NCBI GenBank assembly: GCA_964343835.1 | Contig: CAYFKR010000017.1 | Coordinates: 1-64,000 of the forward strand | Source of the DNA: CALEMW01 sp964343835 | GTDB taxonomy: Bacteria; Krumholzibacteriota; Krumholzibacteriia; LZORAL124-64-63 | Direction of reading: 5' to 3' | Length of the DNA: 64,000 nucleotides | Shown: piece after piece, positions 24,929 to 33,568 of the stretch | Layout: every line of letters starts with the position of its first letter | Position numbering within the stretch: the stretch's first letter is position 1 | The notes under the pieces: generated by a model | What the model saw: the letters and a program-made list of their open reading frames with translations, nothing else | Told to the model about the DNA's origin: nothing | The model's database searches: none | Translations under genes and position numbers: made by a program

Positions 24929-25902
24929 CGTCGTCCCTCCAGGTGGCCGGACAGGCGCCAGTAGCCCTTGCCGCTCTCGTCCTCCGGGCGGATGTCCTCC
25001 ACGCGGTACGTGATGACGTGCTCGCCGGGGGCCAGGTCCAGGCCGAAGGAGCGCGGGGCGACGAGGTCGCCGGGGCACCAGTTGCTGCGGCTGAAGTCGC
25101 TGCTCCAGTGGCCGTCGGACCAGCGGGCGCAGTAGGGGTTGAGGGCGCGGAAGCGGCCGCAGTCGTCGCGCCAGGGGCGCCAGCGGGCCACCTCTTCGCC
25201 GTCCACCAGCACGACGTTGTCCTTGGTGATGAACTCGTCGGCGTCGCGGCCGTCGGTGCAGTGGCCGGAGACCAGCACGTGGAGGGTGGTGCCGCGGGTG
25301 TCGGCGGGCACGGTGACGTTGGCGGAGACCTCGGGGGCCTCGGCGGTCAGGCCGCCGTCGGGGAACCACAGGCCTTCGACCCAGGCGGGGGCGTCGGAGG
25401 TGCGGCCGGGCGTGAAGACCAGCTCGAAGTCCACCTTCCAGGCCGGCGACACCCAGGTGTCGATGAACACCTCGAACTCGCAGTGGCCCTGGAGCAGAGG
25501 CAGTAGATGCGTGACGTCGGCCTCGTGCTCGGTGGCGCCGCCGTAGCTGGTCATGAAGCGCACGATCTCCACCGGCGCCATGCCCGGCTTGATCAGCCGG
25601 ACGGATCCGGCGCGGTCCCAGCGGTCGGCCACCTCGCGGATGCCCGTGGGGATGGGGCGCAGACGCAGCACGGCGGTCACGCGGGAGGCGCCGCGGCCGT
25701 CGGGGAACTCGCGGTAGGTGGCCATGATGCGGCCGTTGTCGCGGGCCGAGGCGGTGACCGTGTCGAAGCTCTGCGGGTCGGCGGGGGTGAAGTGCACGTC
25801 GACGTCGCTGAACAGGACGACGGTCTCGGCCGGGGGCGGGGCGATCTCTTCGCCGCAGCCGGCGAGGAGGGCGAGCAGGGAGAGCCAGAGAAGGGTGCGC
25901 AT
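24925..25902 (-). CDS. PNGase F-like peptide-N-glycosidase lipoprotein
   Basis: This 325-residue lipoprotein (MRTLLWLSLLALLAGC, Cys 16 lipidated) matches both eight-stranded jellyroll domains of PNGase F, the amidase that removes intact N-glycans from asparagine. Shared landmarks include DRAGSVRLIKPG, VEIVRFMTSYGG, FIDTWVSPAWKVDFELVFTPG, LVSGHCTDG with DEF, VARWRPWRDDCGRFRALNPYC and SRSNWCPG. The acidic residues in these segments would form the active site; I did not map them one by one. Surface anchoring suits attack on extracellular glycoproteins. It is the first gene of the GH130-GH38 operon, with a promoter at 25941-25969. The product would be free glycan plus peptide Asp. Confidence 0.88.
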   Translation of the reverse strand: MRTLLWLSLLALLAGCGEEIAPPPAETVVLFSDVDVHFTPADPQSFDTVTASARDNGRIMATYREFPDGRGASRVTAVLRLRPIPTGIREVADRWDRAGSVRLIKPGMAPVEIVRFMTSYGGATEHEADVTHLLPLLQGHCEFEVFIDTWVSPAWKVDFELVFTPGRTSDAPAWVEGLWFPDGGLTAEAPEVSANVTVPADTRGTTLHVLVSGHCTDGRDADEFITKDNVVLVDGEEVARWRPWRDDCGRFRALNPYCARWSDGHWSSDFSRSNWCPGDLVAPRSFGLDLAPGEHVITYRVEDIRPEDESGKGYWRLSGHLEGRR

Positions 25903-25940
25903 GGGGACCGCCGGGGTGGGGGTGGTGCCGTCGGTACGGG

Positions 25941-25969
25941 ATGATGGCCCAACTTTGTCCCATGGTCAA
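25941..25969 (-). promoter_or_regulatory. Promoter of the PNGase-GH130-GH38 operon
   Basis: On the minus strand TTGACC (25969-25964) and CATCAT (25946-25941) are separated by 17 bp, about 39 bp before the PNGase start codon. Five of six and four of six bases match the sigma-70 consensus. It lies in the 148-bp divergent region shared with the histidine kinase at 26051. The palindrome at 26002-26017 is about 33 bp upstream of the -35 box. Confidence 0.5.
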
Positions 25970-26001
25970 CGGCGGCAGGGTGTTTCGGCTCAAGTCCCAG
26001 C

Positions 26002-26017
26002 GAAATCGTACGATTTC
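26002..26017. promoter_or_regulatory. 16-bp perfect palindrome, candidate operator
   Basis: GAAATCGTACGATTTC is a perfect 16-bp palindrome in the divergent region between the PNGase operon and the histidine kinase gene, 33 bp before the kinase ATG. Its core ATCGTACGAT recurs once more in the window, at 35954-35963, in the control region of the GH38-like and glycosylasparaginase genes. Placement at two glycan-gene control regions suggests a common dimeric regulator that is not encoded in this window. Confidence 0.6.
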
Positions 26018-26050
26018 ATTTCGGAGGGAGACGAAAACCAGGGAGAAGCC

Positions 26051-27901
26051 ATGGAACGCGATGTCCGGGTCTGCCCGGTCACCGATCAGCACCGATGGTG
26101 GTTAAGGCCGGCGAAGTGCCGCCTGCCCTGGGTCATTGTGTGCGTGGGACTGCTGCTGGCGGCGTTGGTGCAGGTGGGCGAGTACCGCCACCTGACTGAG
26201 GCCCGCCGCGTCGTCCTCGCCCAGAACGAACTCCGCATGGACGCCACCCGCGACCTCACGCGGGAGATCCTCCTGCACATGCGCCACGACCTCCATTTCG
26301 TGGTGGACCGGGCCGGACCGCTGCCCCTGGATCCCGATCACATCCGTGACGTCATCGAATCCCACCGCCACGAGGACCTGTATCGCGGGATGTACGTGAT
26401 GGAACGTGGCTGGACCCCCGACGACGACCTCCTGGTGTCCGACGGCGCTCCCCTGGGCATCTACGACGATGTCCTCGCCGAGCAGGTGGGGAACTGGTCC
26501 CGCTCGTGGGGCCAGGACACCGAGTGGGACCTGCATCACGCCGAGGGCAACGAGGCCCTGATCTGCAGCGCGCCCCTGATCCGCGACGGTGAAGTGGTCG
26601 CCGTGTTCGCGGCCATCATGGATGCGGCCGTCCTGTCCGATCAGCTCGACCGGGGCAACTATGCCAACCGCGTGGTCATCGTGGACGACCACGGCCACCT
26701 GCTCGGCAATCCGGGTCTGCCCGAGACCGCCACGGATTGGATCCGTCGCGAGGCGGGTTACGAGGCCGGTGGACCGGACGCGTTCTTCGCCTCGGCCGAC
26801 CAGGCGTTCGACCGGGGAGGCTGGACAGTCCTCTGGACCGAACTGCCCCTGGTGGGCCTCTCATGGCGCATGATCTTCGAGTACGACGAGGACACGTACC
26901 TGGGCTCCCCGGTGCGCCGCGTGCTGTGGAGCTGGGGCCTGAGCCTCTGCCTGCTGGTGGTGTCGATCGCTGCGGCGCAGACCGTGGCGGCACACCGGCG
27001 CCGCACCCGGGAACGCCTCGCCTACACGGCCGAGATCGAGAACGCCAACGCCCAGCTCGAGCGGCGCGTGGTCGAGCGCACGGCCGACCTGGTGAGCGCA
27101 CAGGAGACGGTGGTGCAGAACGAGCGCCTGGCGGCCCTGGGCGGCATGGTGGCCAGCGTGGCCCATGAGGTGAACACGCCTCTGGGCGTCGGCTTCACGG
27201 CATCGACCCATCTGGAAACCCACGTAGGCGAGATCGCCACCGCCTTCGAGAACGGCACGATGACGCGCTCCGACCTGACGTCGTTCCTGGACACGGCCAC
27301 CAGGAGCTGCGCCATCCTGACGTCGAACCTGCGCCGGGCCGGTGACCTGGTCCAGAGCTTCAAGGAGGTGTCGGTGGATCAGGTCGGAGCCGATTCGCGG
27401 CGCTTCCCCATGGCGACGTTCCTGGCCGACACCCTGCTCGGCCTGAAGGACGCGCTGTCCGCCGCGGACATCCGTCTGCGCCAGGAGTGCCCCGACGATC
27501 TCGTGGTGACCGCCATGCCCGGCGTCCTCCTGCAGGTGATCACCAACCTGGTCATGAATTCCATGATGCACGCCTTCCCGGACGGGGCCGAGGGCAACGT
27601 CACGGTGCGGGCCTACCAGGAGGACCGTCTGCTGGCGCTGGAAGTGGAGGACGACGGCCGGGGCATGGCCGACGAGGTGCGCACCCGGGTCTTCGACCCC
27701 TTCTTCACGACCCGCGAGGGCGAGGAGGGCGGCGGACTGGGTCTGCACATCGTCTACAACCTGGTGACCCTGAGCATGGGCGGCCGCATCGCCTGCGAGA
27801 GCGTGCCGGGCGAGGGTACCGTCTTCCGCATGACCTTCTCAGCCTCGGCGGATTCGCCCGGTCCCGCCGTCGTGGAATCGGAGACGGTCGAACTCACCTG
27901 A
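26051..27901 (+). CDS. Membrane sensor histidine kinase (orphan)
   Basis: This 616-residue kinase has a first membrane helix at about 29-46 (LPWVIVCVGLLLAALVQV), an extracytoplasmic sensor of about 250 residues, and a second helix at about 297-316 (VLWSWGLSLCLLVVSIAA). A coiled coil, a HisKA box with phospho-acceptor His 372 (ASVAHEVNTPLG) and a HATPase_c domain (LVMNSMMHAFPDG, DDGRGM, GGGLGLHIVYN) follow. The sensor part resembles dCache/PAS-like periplasmic folds but no ligand can be named. It is divergent from the PNGase operon, so it may sense glycan products, which is inference only. No response regulator is adjacent. ATG 26051 follows GGGAG. It overlaps the convergent DinB gene end by 8 bp. 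Confidence 0.9.
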   Translation: MERDVRVCPVTDQHRWWLRPAKCRLPWVIVCVGLLLAALVQVGEYRHLTEARRVVLAQNELRMDATRDLTREILLHMRHDLHFVVDRAGPLPLDPDHIRDVIESHRHEDLYRGMYVMERGWTPDDDLLVSDGAPLGIYDDVLAEQVGNWSRSWGQDTEWDLHHAEGNEALICSAPLIRDGEVVAVFAAIMDAAVLSDQLDRGNYANRVVIVDDHGHLLGNPGLPETATDWIRREAGYEAGGPDAFFASADQAFDRGGWTVLWTELPLVGLSWRMIFEYDEDTYLGSPVRRVLWSWGLSLCLLVVSIAAAQTVAAHRRRTRERLAYTAEIENANAQLERRVVERTADLVSAQETVVQNERLAALGGMVASVAHEVNTPLGVGFTASTHLETHVGEIATAFENGTMTRSDLTSFLDTATRSCAILTSNLRRAGDLVQSFKEVSVDQVGADSRRFPMATFLADTLLGLKDALSAADIRLRQECPDDLVVTAMPGVLLQVITNLVMNSMMHAFPDGAEGNVTVRAYQEDRLLALEVEDDGRGMADEVRTRVFDPFFTTREGEEGGGLGLHIVYNLVTLSMGGRIACESVPGEGTVFRMTFSASADSPGPAVVESETVELT

Positions 27902-28430
27902 CCTTCGGCGCCAGAATCGGCAGGTACTCGGTCCACGGTCCCGCCGCTTCCCGATAACGCCCCGCCATGGCCCTGACGATCTGCGCGATGTGGCCCAGAT
28001 CGTGGGCGACCCACGTGGCCATCAGCTGCTCCATGCTCACCGATCCGAAGGCCGGATGGACGCCGCGCAGGGCCAGGCGCTCCTCGTCCAGTCCGAGGGC
28101 GTCGAAGGCCTCGAGGTTGGCGGCGCGCAGCTCCGCGAATTCGTCCAGCAGGTCGTCCAGCGGCAGGCCGGCGCACTCGCGCTGCTGGGCGAAGCGGTCG
28201 AAGGGCTTCCAGATGTCGGCTTCGCCGTGCTCCAGGATGGAACGGGCGCGGGTGATCCAGTCGGTGCGCTCGCCGATGATCAGGTGGCCCACCACCTCGT
28301 GGGGCGTCCAGCCGTCGTCGCCGTCGGGAGCCTCGATCCAGGGGTCGGGGAGACCGCGGAGGAGGGCGTCGAGGGTGGCGGGGGTGCGGGCGAGGACGGC
28401 GCGGGCTTCGTCGGTTCTGAAGGTTGACAT
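27894..28430 (-). CDS. DinB-family four-helix protein
   Basis: This 178-residue protein has the DinB/YfiT pattern: an N-terminal helix, then WTPHEVVGHLIIGERTDW with one metal-binding His, a central helix pair, and WVAHDLGHIAQIVRAM with the final His residues. These three His commonly bind a divalent metal. Family members include thiol transferases (bacillithiol and mycothiol S-transferases) and proteins of unknown role; nothing here singles out one activity. There is no signal peptide. It follows the CBM9-like gene by 2 bp on the same strand, so it probably ends that transcript, although its job seems unrelated. Confidence 0.82.
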   Translation of the reverse strand: MSTFRTDEARAVLARTPATLDALLRGLPDPWIEAPDGDDGWTPHEVVGHLIIGERTDWITRARSILEHGEADIWKPFDRFAQQRECAGLPLDDLLDEFAELRAANLEAFDALGLDEERLALRGVHPAFGSVSMEQLMATWVAHDLGHIAQIVRAMAGRYREAAGPWTEYLPILAPKVR

Positions 28431-28432
28431 GC

Positions 28433-29518
28433 TCACTCCTTGCGGTCGGTCCACCACAGGCGGCCGGTCTGGTCCACGTGCAGCACGCCGCGGCCCATCA
28501 CTCTCACGGATGCGTTGAACAGGTCGCCGTCCGCGTCGATGCGCGGGATGGTCGAGAACCAGCTCGTGTCGATGCCGGTGCCGTCCGTCTCCAGGTCCAG
28601 CATGGACGACATGGAGGCGTAGCGCCCCTCGCGCCGGTGATGGTCGCGCTGCTCGTAGTAGAGCTGCATGAGGTACGCGCGGGCGTACTCCTCGCGGTCG
28701 AGTTCGGGCAGCCGGTCCGCGGGGCCGGACTCGCGGAACTCCACCACGCCCCACCGCTCGGGATAGTGCATGGCGATCAGGCCCTGGGGCGACCACACCC
28801 AGTTGTGCTCGGGGCGGTCGAGCTTCGCGTAGCGGCCGTCGCGCACGGCCAGGTCCCAGTCCACCCGCGAGAAGTTCACGCGCCAGCGGTCGCCGTCGGC
28901 GGGGGGCGTCTGCATGGGACCGGCGCACTCCGAGAGCACGTCCCAGGGGATGGCGATCTCCACGGCCCAGCCCGTGTCGCGGTCCGAGGGGTCGTTCAGC
29001 GTGCCGTCCAGGTGCACGGCGGTGCGCAGGCCGGTGATGTCCCAGGCGTCCACGGCGTGGGGGGCGCCGTCGCGATACGGCTTGATGAGCAGCAAGTCCC
29101 ACACCGTGTTCAGGGCGTTGACCTCGAGTTCGTAGTAGAGGTGGTTGTCGCCGTCGGGGTCGATGAAGACCTCGAAGTCGTCGTCGTGGTAGATCACGGC
29201 GTCGCGCTCGACGAGGGTGCCCCAGAGGTCGGGCTCCTCCATGCGGGCGGCCACGTAGAAGGCGTGGTCGTCCCAGGCCATCATGGCGCGGGTCTCGAGG
29301 CGGACGGGGCGGCCGTCGGTGATGTCGGCGAAGGGGGCGGTGGGGGCGGCGTACTGCCAGACCGCGTCGTCCAGGCGGCCGTCGATGGTCGGCGGGGTCG
29401 ACGTTTTCACGCACGTGTAGGTCTGCGGCGCGAAGGGGATGGCCGGGCGGGGGAAGGGATCGTCGGCCGCGGCGGTCGTGGCGAGCAGCAGGGCGAGCAG
29501 GGTCGTCATCCGTCTCAT
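28433..29518 (-). CDS. Exported protein with CBM9-like domain
   Basis: This 361-residue protein has a signal peptide (MRRMTTLLALLLATTAAA) and a CBM9-like beta-sandwich: PPTIDGRLDDAVWQYA, then AWDDHAFYVAARMEEPDLW, DDDFEVFIDPDGDNHLYYELEVNALNTVWDL, GWAVEIAIPWDVL and WRVNFSRVDWD. CBM9 domains bind the reducing ends of sugars. Similar stand-alone proteins occur in glycan-use loci as surface sugar-binding proteins. The C-terminal 90 residues are predicted helical and then beta, with no family recognised. Its ATG overlaps the stop of the GH20 gene (ATGA), so the two are made together and it may hold GH20 products or glycans at the surface. Confidence 0.85.
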   Translation of the reverse strand: MRRMTTLLALLLATTAAADDPFPRPAIPFAPQTYTCVKTSTPPTIDGRLDDAVWQYAAPTAPFADITDGRPVRLETRAMMAWDDHAFYVAARMEEPDLWGTLVERDAVIYHDDDFEVFIDPDGDNHLYYELEVNALNTVWDLLLIKPYRDGAPHAVDAWDITGLRTAVHLDGTLNDPSDRDTGWAVEIAIPWDVLSECAGPMQTPPADGDRWRVNFSRVDWDLAVRDGRYAKLDRPEHNWVWSPQGLIAMHYPERWGVVEFRESGPADRLPELDREEYARAYLMQLYYEQRDHHRREGRYASMSSMLDLETDGTGIDTSWFSTIPRIDADGDLFNASVRVMGRGVLHVDQTGRLWWTDRKE

Positions 29519-31761
29519 GATCCGTCCTCCAGTTCCACGATCACCTCGTCGCAGAAGACCCAGGCGTCGCCGCCTGCGCCGGGATGCCAGTCGGGGCATG
29601 TGCCCACCGAACGGGCCGTCAACTTCACGAAACGGGCGGTCGTTCCCGCGGCGTCGACGATCGCTTCCCAGATGGTCTTGTCCTGCACCTTGTTCGACAC
29701 GTCGTGGGTGGCGGTGCCGAGGGGGCGGAAGGTGCGGCCGTCGTCGGACACGGACACCTCCACGGCGGTGGGCAGGAAGATCCAGGAGTTGGCGTCCTGC
29801 AGGAAGCCTGCGGACACGCGGCGCAGAGAGAGGGGTCGGCCCAGGTCGTGGACCAGCTCCAGGTCCTCGCGCTCGACCCCCTGCCACACGCCGTCGCGGA
29901 AGTTGGTGGATCCGCGCACGCCGTCGCTCAAGGCCAGCGGGCCGCCGGCCTCGTAGCGGGGGCTCCACGCGGGTTTGACGACGGGCTCCAGGCCCACGGC
30001 GTGGTGGCGGACCAGGCGACGCACGTGGGGGGCGCCCCAGGCCTCGCCGTCCACCACGGCCAGGGCCAGCACGTCCATGGATTCCTTCACCACCAAGGGT
30101 TCGAGGACGCGAAGACCATCCGGGTGAGGCGGCGCGTCCACGGATCCGACCACGACGTCCACGTCCGGCTCCCCGGTCTCGAACGTCACGACGAAGGCCT
30201 CCAGGCCGGTGTCCCAGCGCACCGTCGAGGTGACCGGCATCCCCTCGGGGCCCGGCGTCACGCCCAGGGCCTCCAGCCGGGGCTTGTGATGGCGCCACCG
30301 CGCGCGGAAGTCGTCGAAGTCGCGTCGGTCGGCGGGGGACCACAGCCGCTCGGCGAGGGCGGCCAACCGCGGCCAGATCTTCGTGTCCACGATCTCTTCC
30401 GGCGCGTACTCCGTCCACATGTTGCCCTCGCCGCCCAGGATGCGGTCGGCTTCCTCGGCGGTCAGGCCCTCGGGCACGGGCTCGAACGAGTAGGTGGTGC
30501 GCAGGTCCGTGGTCTCGGGGGGATAGTCCAGATAGCAGTGGCTCGTGGGAGAGACGACGGCGTCCTGCCCCGCCTGCACCGCGGCCAGCGCCCCGTCCAT
30601 GCCGCGCCACGACTGCACCGTGGCGCCCTCGGGCAGCCCGCCATCCAGGATCTCGTCCCAGCCGATCATGCGGCGTCCGCGGGACTCGAGCCAGTCGCCC
30701 ATGCGGCCCACGAACCAGCTCTGCAGTTCGTGCTCGTCGGCCAGGCCCTCGTCGCGGATGCGGGCCTGGCACTTCGGGCAGGCTTCCCAGCGCTCCTTGG
30801 GCGCCTCGTCGCCGCCGATGTGGATGAAGCGCGACGGGAACAGCTCCAGTACCTCGTCCAGGACCGTTTCCAGGAAGTCGAACACGTCGTCGTTGCCGGC
30901 GCAGTAGATGTCGGCGTGCACGCCCCACTGGGTCTCCACCTCGAACGGGCCGCCGGTGCACGACAGGCCGGGATAGGCGGCCAGGGCGGCCACGCTGTGG
31001 CCGGGCAACTCGATCTCCGGCACCACGGTCACGTGACGCGCGGCGGCGTAGGCCACGATCTCGCGCACCTGCTCCTGCGTGTAGAAGCCGCCGTAGCGCG
31101 AGCCGTCGTGGGCGGTGCGCCACGCACCGATCTCCGTCAGCCCCGGAAACGCCTCGATCTCCAGCCGCCAGCCCTGGTCCTCGGTCAGGTGCCAGTGCAG
31201 CACGTTCATGCGGTGCAGGGCGAGGCGGTCGATGGCCTTCTTCACGTAATCCACGCTCATCATGTGGCGGCCGCAATCGAGCAGCATGCCGCGCCAGCCG
31301 AAGCGGGGTTCGTCCTCGATGTGGAGAGCGGGCAGGGTGCGGCCGTCCATCAGGAGCTGGCGCACCGTCTGCAGGCCCCACCAGGCGCCGGTGGGGGTGG
31401 AGGCGCGGATCGCCACGCCGTCGTCGCCGATGTCGAGGGCGTAGGCCTCGTCGCCCAGGGGCGGGTCGGCGAGGGTGACCACCACGTCCAGTCGTTCGGC
31501 GAGGGGCGAGGCCATGGCCAGGCCGCATTGCTCGGCGAAGAGTCGGGCTTCGGCCAGGAAGGCGGGGTGGGCGGCGATCACGGCGTCGGCGCCGAGAGTG
31601 TACGAGCCCTCGCGGGGGGCCAGGACGGCGGGGGCGGGGATCAGGGCGATGGACGGACGATCGGCCGGAGCGCTCATCGACGGGCTCCCGTTCGGTGGCG
31701 GGGAGGTGCAGGCGGCCAGGGCCGCCAGCAGGAGGATCGTGGGTATGCGGAGTCGTTGCAT
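29515..31761 (-). CDS. GH20 beta-N-acetylhexosaminidase lipoprotein
   Basis: This 748-residue exo-enzyme releases terminal beta-linked GlcNAc/GalNAc. A lipoprotein signal (LLLAALAAC, Cys 18) is followed by a GH20 N-terminal domain (about 35-150), then the catalytic barrel (150-500) with LHWHLTEDQGWR, PEIELPGHS and FIHIGGDEAPKERW, where Asp 318-Glu 319 form the substrate-assisted catalytic pair. A C-terminal domain at about 600-748 resembles F5/8-type carbohydrate-binding modules (LSDGVRGSTNFRDGVWQG). The start was set at ATG 31761 because it yields the lipobox; the frame is open to 31872 and no start has a strong ribosome-binding site. Trimming of complex N-glycan antennae is the inferred role here. 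Confidence 0.93.
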   Translation of the reverse strand: MQRLRIPTILLLAALAACTSPPPNGSPSMSAPADRPSIALIPAPAVLAPREGSYTLGADAVIAAHPAFLAEARLFAEQCGLAMASPLAERLDVVVTLADPPLGDEAYALDIGDDGVAIRASTPTGAWWGLQTVRQLLMDGRTLPALHIEDEPRFGWRGMLLDCGRHMMSVDYVKKAIDRLALHRMNVLHWHLTEDQGWRLEIEAFPGLTEIGAWRTAHDGSRYGGFYTQEQVREIVAYAAARHVTVVPEIELPGHSVAALAAYPGLSCTGGPFEVETQWGVHADIYCAGNDDVFDFLETVLDEVLELFPSRFIHIGGDEAPKERWEACPKCQARIRDEGLADEHELQSWFVGRMGDWLESRGRRMIGWDEILDGGLPEGATVQSWRGMDGALAAVQAGQDAVVSPTSHCYLDYPPETTDLRTTYSFEPVPEGLTAEEADRILGGEGNMWTEYAPEEIVDTKIWPRLAALAERLWSPADRRDFDDFRARWRHHKPRLEALGVTPGPEGMPVTSTVRWDTGLEAFVVTFETGEPDVDVVVGSVDAPPHPDGLRVLEPLVVKESMDVLALAVVDGEAWGAPHVRRLVRHHAVGLEPVVKPAWSPRYEAGGPLALSDGVRGSTNFRDGVWQGVEREDLELVHDLGRPLSLRRVSAGFLQDANSWIFLPTAVEVSVSDDGRTFRPLGTATHDVSNKVQDKTIWEAIVDAAGTTARFVKLTARSVGTCPDWHPGAGGDAWVFCDEVIVELEDGS

Positions 31762-31926
31762 GAGGGGAGCATCGCGCATCCAAAGGGCGGGGTCAAAAGG
31801 CATCCTCGGTGGATCGGCGGGGCCGGGCGGTGGTGCAAATGAGGGTCGGGGCTCCGGTGAACGTGCATTCATCCGACATGCTGAGTGAAGACATCAAATA
31901 CTAACGCCCAATGATCATCGTCTCAA

Positions 31927-31972
31927 TTGACATGATTACAGTCGATTAATGAAAATATGGGGAATTATCCCC
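31927..31972 (+). promoter_or_regulatory. AT-rich promoter and palindrome before DUF4114 gene
   Basis: TTGACA (31927-31932) and GAAAAT (31951-31956) are 18 bp apart. The palindrome GGGGAATTATCCCC (31959-31972) follows at once, where a repressor would block the start. The gap 31873-32064 holds no gene and is unusually AT-rich. A seven-base hairpin (GAGGATG 32027-32033, CATCCTC 32040-32046) lies in the roughly 100-nt leader, just before the AAGGAG ribosome-binding site. The TCAATTGACA block recurs before the gene at 43664. Confidence 0.5.
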
Positions 31973-32064
31973 GGTACGGCATGAATCTGGCTTGATGTAT
32001 GGTGATGCAATCCGATGTGCCAGTAGGAGGATGCCGCCCCATCCTCGATCCGAAGGAGTGAGCC

Positions 32065-32805
32065 ATGACCAGCAAGGCCATCGTTTCCCTGTTCGTCATC
32101 GCCGTGATCATCCCGTCGAGTGCAGGTGCCTTCGACATCACCTGGGGCTCGTCGTGGGACAACGTGTCCCTGCAGAGTATTCTGGACGCCGAGTTCGGCA
32201 CGGGCGCCATCGACGCGGCGACGCAGTACGAAGGGTACCTTCCCGGGGATGCGGACCCTGCCTACTGGGAAGACGACTCCATCAAGGGTCTGGTCATCCG
32301 CGAGATCGCGGGGAACCACCACCGGAACAACATGGGCTGGTATGAAGAGAGTCTGACGGGCGCGCCGTTGCTCGACGGGTTCCACGACGGCATCGTCATC
32401 GAAGGCGAGCTGGGCGTGGGCGAGAGCGCGACCCTCGACCTGCCCATGGGCGTCACCCGCTTCGGCTTCTACATGAACCCCAACGGCCCCTACGACGCGG
32501 GTCCCAACGCCCCGGAACCCGAGCTGTTCTACACCAACCGGTTCTACAACGACCTCGGTCCCGACGGCTCCGCCGCGGCCCACGCTCCCCTCGACGGCGA
32601 TCCCCAGTGCCTGATCTACAACGTCACCCACCTGCACGGCGGCACGCCGACCTTCGTGCTGGCGTGGGAGGATCTGGACTACGGCGGCGTGGTGGGCGTG
32701 GAGACGGACAACGACTTCAACGACATGGTGGTGGTGATCCAGGCCCGGTCGCCGGTCAGGAACGAGGACCTTTCCTGGGGCGCGGTGAAGTCGTTGTTCA
32801 GGTAG
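32065..32805 (+). CDS. Secreted DUF4114-type protein with WGxVKxLFR C-terminus
   Basis: This 246-residue protein has a signal peptide (MTSKAIVSLFVIAVIIPSSAGA). The C-terminal half matches DUF4114: FVLAWEDLDYGG followed by DNDFNDMVVVIQAR, a calcium-binding-like beta fold common in extracellular proteins. The last residues, LSWGAVKSLFR, match the ending of three other secreted proteins in this window (43664, 61716, 62222), suggesting a sorting or processing tag. The DUF4114 part has no known enzymatic activity, and a cell-surface or matrix role is inferred. AAGGAG lies nine bases before ATG 32065. It sits alone between the GH20 operon and a small exported protein. Confidence 0.8.
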   Translation: MTSKAIVSLFVIAVIIPSSAGAFDITWGSSWDNVSLQSILDAEFGTGAIDAATQYEGYLPGDADPAYWEDDSIKGLVIREIAGNHHRNNMGWYEESLTGAPLLDGFHDGIVIEGELGVGESATLDLPMGVTRFGFYMNPNGPYDAGPNAPEPELFYTNRFYNDLGPDGSAAAHAPLDGDPQCLIYNVTHLHGGTPTFVLAWEDLDYGGVVGVETDNDFNDMVVVIQARSPVRNEDLSWGAVKSLFR

Positions 32806-32922
32806 AAGAGGCGGCTGCCCCGCCCGGCCGAAACTCCTCATGACGAGCGACCGTCGATCCTGTAGGGTTCCAGGCCCTGCAGGTCGGCGTCTCGGAATCG
32901 TTGTGCAAGGAGGGCGGCCGAC

Positions 32923-33567
32923 GTGAACACACGTATCTCGATCATCGCAATCGCATTCCTGATTCTATCTCACTCTTGCGCGGCTTCGGAAGCAGACGGC
33001 CGCATCGGCTGGTTCCAGTACGTCGGGGGAGGCCACGACCGGACCTTCGACGTTTTCGATCTGCACGGCATTAAGCCCTTCGCCGACGGTCGCGCCGAGT
33101 ACGTCGTGTCGGCCTTCACGGTCCTTCCGTTCGCATTCCGGCAGGCCGACGACGGTCGATGGATCGGCGCCTACAACGCCCGGGGGCTGACCAACGCTGC
33201 GGCGATTCTTCTGTCCGGACTGCTCTCGGGGGCCGGCGAAGACGATCCCGATGCGCTCTGGTCGTCTCCCTGGACCTACCTCCTCCACGCCCACGATTTC
33301 CGTGTCCGTTTGCGGGTGGGCAGCGGCCTGGCCGTTTTCGCGGGGACACGTACCGATCTGCTGCCGTTCCGATCCGACGACATCGACAGGAGCGTGTCCT
33401 GGACACCGCATGTCGGCCTGGCTCTGCTCAAGGGGCGGCTCGGCGAGTGGGACTACTCGGGCCTGTCGATGTTCGCGGGATACCGGACGACATGGAGCCT
33501 GGAGGGTCAGGGCAGGGTGGGGGAACTCGCCTTGTCGGTTTCGCTCTGGGGACCGTCCGGCATCTGA
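32923..33567 (+). CDS. Exported protein, unknown function
   Basis: This 214-residue protein has a signal peptide (MNTRISIIAIAFLILSHSCAA). The mature sequence has alternating hydrophobic strands, Trp/Tyr at strand ends and a C-terminal part (GEWDYSGLSMFAGYRTTWSLEGQGRVGELALSVSLWG) that resembles outer-membrane beta-strand hairpins, but it is short for a barrel. I recognise no family. GTG 32923 is chosen because AAGGAGG lies nine bases upstream and the signal peptide starts exactly there. It ends one base before the convergent GH38-like gene. The 117-bp gap upstream shows no clear promoter, so it may be read from the previous gene. Confidence 0.65.
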   Translation: MNTRISIIAIAFLILSHSCAASEADGRIGWFQYVGGGHDRTFDVFDLHGIKPFADGRAEYVVSAFTVLPFAFRQADDGRWIGAYNARGLTNAAAILLSGLLSGAGEDDPDALWSSPWTYLLHAHDFRVRLRVGSGLAVFAGTRTDLLPFRSDDIDRSVSWTPHVGLALLKGRLGEWDYSGLSMFAGYRTTWSLEGQGRVGELALSVSLWGPSGI

Positions 33568-33568
33568 G

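Noticed and set aside
25951..25977. AACTTT at 25951 as a third copy of the locus-B ECF promoter
   Set aside because: No CGT-type box follows at 15 bp, and the position is inside the minus-strand PNGase promoter.
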